A stretch of 64,000 bases of DNA. Origin: Millisia brevis NBRC 105863 (GTDB taxonomy: Bacteria > Actinomycetota > Actinomycetes > Mycobacteriales > Mycobacteriaceae). Positions 61,701 to 64,000 of this stretch are shown here, one piece after another; position 1 is the first letter of the stretch, and every line of letters begins with the position of its first letter. Location of the stretch: positions 122,624 to 186,623 of the forward strand of contig NZ_BCRN01000014.1 in NCBI RefSeq assembly GCF_001552615.1, in the 5' to 3' direction. A program made the position numbers and the translations under genes. The notes under the pieces were generated by a model. The model was given only the letters and a program-made list of their open reading frames with translations. It had not been told where the DNA came from and did no database searches.

Positions 61701-62479
61701 ACCAACCAGCTCAACGGTCCCGCGGTGACGCGATGCTGCAGGCTCGCGCTGGTGATGATCGCCGAACGAGCCTGATCGTAGCCGGAATCGGGTCGCAGGA
61801 AGCCGCGAATCACCTTGATACCCTGCAGGTATCCCATGACCGCGCGGTTGAGGGTGGCGGTGTGCTCGGCGAACGGCTTGTTGTTGCCCGCCGCCAACGC
61901 CATACCGATGCCGGAGACCACGACCAACAGCACCAGCGACCCCAACGCCACCAGTGCGAGGCGCCAGTCGACCGCGAACAGCAGGATCGTGGTGGTGATC
62001 GGGACCGCTGCCGCTGCGGCGAGGTCCGGAACGCCGTGCGCGAGGGCTTCTTCCATTTGTTCGACGTCGTCGTGCAGGAGCTTCTTCATCTCGCCCGTCG
62101 AGCGGGCCTGGACGCGTCCCAGAGGGAGGACGCCGAGTTGCCGCGCGATCGCCATGCGCAGATCGGCCAGTGTTCGGTACGCCGCGACGTGCCCCACGTG
62201 GGTCGACAGGGCCGCCGCGACCGCCCGCACCACGATCGCCCCGGCGGTGCCGATCGCGATCCAGAGGATGGCGTCGCTGCCGCCGCCGTCCGGGTCGAAG
62301 AGGGCGACGGTCACCAGGTAGACCGCCACATAGGGAGCCAGGGAACAGGCCCCGGCGATGATCGCGAGGACCGCCGACAGCACCAACCCGAGGCGGTGTC
62401 GGCCGAGGATCGACCCGAGCGTTGCGGGCTCGGCGGTGTCCGACGACGCCGCCGGCCGAACAGATGAAGTAAGGCTCAC
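58727..62479 (-). CDS. Fused two-half ABC transporter (IrtAB-like exporter fold)
   Basis: 1250 residues from GTG 62479, seven bases after the -10-like TACGGT. Two complete TMD-NBD halves are joined. Half 1 has about six membrane helices, Walker A GPTGAGKST (about 430), LSGGERQR (about 530) and LDEATAALD. A linker of about 60 residues carries short DVxVYD/DGYD repeats. Half 2 has Walker A GPSGSGKST (about 1068), LSGGQRQR (about 1168) and LDEAVASVD. Mycobacterial IrtA and IrtB, which import ferric siderophores, are separate proteins; here the halves are one chain without a siderophore-reductase domain. An IdeR-like iron box over the start supports an iron role. Substrate not proven. Confidence 0.85.
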   Translation of the reverse strand: MSLTSSVRPAASSDTAEPATLGSILGRHRLGLVLSAVLAIIAGACSLAPYVAVYLVTVALFDPDGGGSDAILWIAIGTAGAIVVRAVAAALSTHVGHVAAYRTLADLRMAIARQLGVLPLGRVQARSTGEMKKLLHDDVEQMEEALAHGVPDLAAAAAVPITTTILLFAVDWRLALVALGSLVLLVVVSGIGMALAAGNNKPFAEHTATLNRAVMGYLQGIKVIRGFLRPDSGYDQARSAIITSASLQHRVTAGPLSWLVSFMMVATGFAIALLLPVAGLRFADGSIDLATLALFLLIGLAYLGPIISLVGVLATIMTRIQFAADAIGEILAEPPLPQATSPRIPESFDVAFHEVSFSYADTAADSDASPPDASPAVATADDDPALSDGEVPSDASHPVLDSVSLTIPAGARYALVGPTGAGKSTVARLIARFWDPTAGRVTIGGVDVRDIPSAELARLVAFVQQDEYIFAASLRENVRLARPDASDAEVEAAGRSAQLDAVADRLESGWDTALPAGGGILSGGERQRVSIARALLADAPVVVLDEATAALDAQTERETLAAIDAVTSGRTVIAIAHRLATIRSSDRILYLDGGRISAAGTHDELLAHSPGYATLWNAYTRASGWHLSTAPASPDAPISRRSHETGVTPTDVDVHDVGVYDVDGYDADGYDAAARSIVTPGLGEMGFTRQWITLLGRGWPVLLRRGVPKLILESLLRGIPLLAVFLVLNAAITGITEDEPFDRSLVWWVTGVLVAGLLVRFLAIRWANGTVWTVAADSKADLQLSIVERLRHVPLGFFSRVDNGRITTLVGNDTMMVDFQNIPQQVAAALIQPIYLSVILLILDWRLGLAALIGFPIFIGITIWSDRIYHRVFADVHRARRDATMVLIEQAKGAAVLRGNPGSFIGGRFAGAVDRLRDTSIAMSVQAAPAIALGAISVESGLVAVILVGSALYGAGAVSATTLLLFLVISLTVYQPIQELNVLAGYRRNQQEIARKIGEVWDAPILTEPEHPAVAADATIEFRDVTFSYRHSEDPALDDDVRETVLRNVSFTAPAGTITALVGPSGSGKSTIANLTARLWDVDSGAILIGGRDLRELGSDGVMSLVTTVYQDVYLFNDTVRYNVTLGRPEATDEQIWAALEAAQCDDVVRGLPDGLESVIDDAGTSLSGGQRQRLSIARALLKDSPILILDEAVASVDPDTEARIQDAIGRLAAGRTVLVIAHRLETVRDVDQILTVRDGTVTSSAALPA

Positions 62480-62483
62480 CTTG
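62465..62483. promoter_or_regulatory. IdeR/DtxR-like iron box over the ABC transporter start
   Basis: On the minus strand the 19 bases read CAAGGTGAGCCTTACTTCA, matching the consensus TTAGGTTAGSCTAACCTAA at 13 positions by my count. It overlaps the GTG start codon and the predicted transcription start, where a bound repressor would block expression under iron-rich conditions. Confidence 0.6.
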
Positions 62484-62502
62484 GCTACCGTAGATCGTCG
62501 GC

Positions 62503-62518
62503 CCGTTTTAATCAACGG
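62503..62518. promoter_or_regulatory. Inverted repeat CCGTT-N6-AACGG, possible TetR operator
   Basis: Perfect 5-bp arms in the 74-bp space between the divergent ABC transporter and TetR genes, a usual position for a TetR operator. Confidence 0.4.
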
Positions 62519-62553
62519 TGTGTGTATTTAGCATCGGGCGCTACCGTGGAGCG

Positions 62554-63267
62554 GTGCCCGTACCACCCACCGCGCGGCAGCCGGCCCGCGGACGTCCCCG
62601 ACGCGACGCCGATCGCCCGGCCCTCGACAGGGACCGGATCGCCGCGGCGGCCTTCGATATTGCTGCCGAACAAGGATTTCCGGCGTTGACCATGCGCTCG
62701 TTGGCCGAGCGACTCGAGGTGACGGTGCGGGCGTTGTACAACCACGTCGACGACCGGCAGCATGTGGTCGATCTGGTCGCCCACCGCATGATGGATGCGC
62801 TGCCGGTGGTCGATTTCGACGGCGACGACTGGCGGGCATCGGTCGGCCTGCTCTACCGTCGGGCCCGCGAGGCGTACCGCTTGATGGGTCGGACCGTGCT
62901 GGTCGCCCTCGACGAGACGGTCACGCCGGTGGAGTTGCACCCCAACCGCATACTGGCGCCCGAGCGGGAGCTGGCGTTCCTGGTCGGCCTCGGACTGAGC
63001 CTCGAGCAGGCGCTGATGTGGCGCACCCAGTTCCTCATCGACATCTTCGGCTGGGTCATGCTGATCGACTATCGCTACGACCGGGTTCCCGCCGACCAGC
63101 GGCATACCCTGCAGGATCCGGTCCCGCGCGAATGGCTCGACGCGCACCCGGATATCGATGCGCCGTTGGCGCGCAGCGCAACCCGGCTACCGATGCTGTC
63201 CCGCGAGGATGCCTTCGACGCCATGGTCGACCGGGCGATCGGCGTGATCGAGGCGGTTCGGGCCTAG
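62554..63267 (+). CDS. TetR-family regulator divergent from the ABC transporter
   Basis: 237 residues from GTG 62554, six bases after TACCGT (62542-62547). The N-terminus is basic and Pro-rich, then the TetR helix-turn-helix is at about 28-75 (RIAAAAFDIAAEQGFPALTM, then RSLAERLEVTVRALYNHV). The C-terminal domain resembles the TetR_C_1 type of TetR/TetR(C) class regulators. It is likely to control the divergent transporter, alongside the iron box. Confidence 0.85.
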   Translation: MPVPPTARQPARGRPRRDADRPALDRDRIAAAAFDIAAEQGFPALTMRSLAERLEVTVRALYNHVDDRQHVVDLVAHRMMDALPVVDFDGDDWRASVGLLYRRAREAYRLMGRTVLVALDETVTPVELHPNRILAPERELAFLVGLGLSLEQALMWRTQFLIDIFGWVMLIDYRYDRVPADQRHTLQDPVPREWLDAHPDIDAPLARSATRLPMLSREDAFDAMVDRAIGVIEAVRA

Positions 63268-63282
63268 GGCTGCGCCGTCGGA

Positions 63283-63330
63283 CCGGGCGGCCGTCGATCC
63301 GGGTGGCCGTCGATCCGGGTAACCGCGGAT
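63283..63330. repeat. Three 16-bp repeats between converging TetR genes
   Basis: CCGGGCGGCCGTCGAT (63283-63298), CCGGGTGGCCGTCGAT (63299-63314) and CCGGGTAACCGCGGAT (63315-63330). They fill most of the 80-bp convergent gap. Confidence 0.85.
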
Positions 63331-63347
63331 CGGGCACGGTCGGTGAT

Positions 63348-63950
63348 TCAGGCGGTGGCGGCGGCCGCCCGCGCCGTCACGCCGTCGACGAACAGTCGCA
63401 GGCCGAACTCGAATCGTTCGGTCGGGCTGGGGGAGTCGGCATCCGGGGCGATCTCCGGGGCGACATCGTCGGGAAGGGCTCCGGCGGAGTCGAGCTGGAT
63501 GCGGGCCTGCTCATCCGAGGCGCTCCCCAGGACGTAGAAGAGCAAGGCGTCCGCCGCGATCGGCACGTGCCGCGGGTCGAGTCCGCTCCGGCGCAGCGGT
63601 ACCGCCAGCGCATCGGTGAGCGAGATGGTCATGGTGCGCGCCGAGACGCTCGCCGCCACCGTCTCCGCTCCGTCGCGGCGCGCGAGCAGCCCGTCGCGCA
63701 GCCGCCGGGCGAGGTCGATCGCCGCGTCGTCCCACCCGTCCGCATCGGCGGTCGCGTCCTGCACGGCGGGCGCGACGATCGCATCGGCGACCGCGCCCAG
63801 GACGGCCTGCTTGTTCGGGAAATGCCAGTACAGCGCGCCGGGTTGCAGGCCGAGGGCACTCGCGAGGCGCCGCATGGTCAGGTCGGCCAGCCCGTATTCG
63901 TCGAGGATCCCGAGGGCCGCTTCGACCACGTCCAGGCGATTGCGCTGCAT
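63348..63950 (-). CDS. TetR-family regulator
   Basis: 200 residues from ATG 63950, close to the window edge; the start is the first in frame and gives a normal N-terminus. The helix-turn-helix is at about 4-50 (RLDVVEAALGILDEYGLADL, then TMRRLASALGLQPGALYWHFPNK). The C-terminal half is typical of the TetR_C_1 group, ending in an Ala-rich tail. The genes it controls probably lie beyond the window; the last 50 bp (63951-64000) hold no recognisable element. Confidence 0.85.
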   Translation of the reverse strand: MQRNRLDVVEAALGILDEYGLADLTMRRLASALGLQPGALYWHFPNKQAVLGAVADAIVAPAVQDATADADGWDDAAIDLARRLRDGLLARRDGAETVAASVSARTMTISLTDALAVPLRRSGLDPRHVPIAADALLFYVLGSASDEQARIQLDSAGALPDDVAPEIAPDADSPSPTERFEFGLRLFVDGVTARAAAATA

Positions 63951-64000
63951 CCCGCCATTGTCGTCGATGCGGCGGTTTCTGTGGGGTGTTGGGTGACCAA

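Overview
The window comes from a very GC-rich actinobacterium of the order Mycobacteriales (Gordonia, Tsukamurella, Williamsia or Nocardia-like; the genus cannot be fixed by eye). The evidence is the gene order, which follows from memory the M. tuberculosis order lpqB-comF-hpf-secA1 ... desA3 ... sigH-rshA ... pdtaS-whiB1 ... rhlE ... moeZ ... lipV (roughly Rv3244c down to Rv3203), plus WhiB1, a trehalose TreXYZ operon, frequent GTG starts and many apparently leaderless genes. All coding is chromosomal in style. I saw no tRNA, rRNA, insertion sequence, prophage or CRISPR array.

Region 1 (1-8.6 kb): the C-terminal part of LpqB, a ComF-type phosphoribosyltransferase, the long hibernation factor HPF, a strong terminator, SecA1, and a RecQ helicase overlapping secA by 4 bp. 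Region 2 (8-16.6 kb): an Rv3235-like protein, a WS/DGAT acyltransferase with an altered active-site motif, a DUF6912 protein, a ferredoxin reductase with its DesA3-type acyl desaturase, and a ybaK-aroA-rsgA operon. Region 3 (16.6-22.2 kb): redox and signalling genes. SigH has two possible starts and a SigH-type promoter, followed by its zinc anti-sigma factor RshA, the 24-residue ribosomal protein bL37, the PdtaS histidine kinase, WhiB1 with a CRP-type site, a diacylglycerol-kinase-like protein and a small membrane protein. Region 4 (22.2-36.4 kb): a ParA-like ATPase, a propeller membrane protein with the RhlE helicase (apparent CTG start), a ferritin-like protein, DUF3107, a TetR regulator, a DUF3152 metzincin-like protein, MoeZ, a TIGR02569 protein, a MobA-MoeA fusion, a MocR regulator, an alkyltransferase-like protein and a LipV-like hydrolase.

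Region 5 (36.4-50.7 kb) joins a second conserved block, corresponding from memory to Rv1559-Rv1570: a TerC-like protein, IlvA, the treX-treY-treZ operon (TreX carries a low-complexity insertion of about 355 residues), bioA, bioFD with a BioQ-like palindrome, and a YciO/Sua5 protein. Region 6 (50.7-58.2 kb) is an accessory-looking operon for a thiamine-dependent 2-oxoacid or acetoin dehydrogenase: E1 alpha, E1 beta, E2 with two E3-binding domains, and E3. It is followed by a lipoyl synthase behind an elaborate hairpin leader and a GAF-type regulator. The pieces fit together: the dehydrogenase needs lipoate, LipA makes it, and the AcoR-like protein probably controls the set. Region 7 (58.2-64 kb): a 547-bp gap with three copies of a 48-bp palindromic repeat, a fused two-half ABC transporter with an IdeR-like iron box over its start, a divergent TetR regulator, and a last TetR regulator.

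The least explained signals are the 48-bp palindromes at 58.3-58.7 kb, the competing hairpins in front of lipA, the TreX insertion, the several triple 16-22 bp repeats in gene gaps, the HS-for-HH change in the WS/DGAT protein and the CTG start of rhlE.
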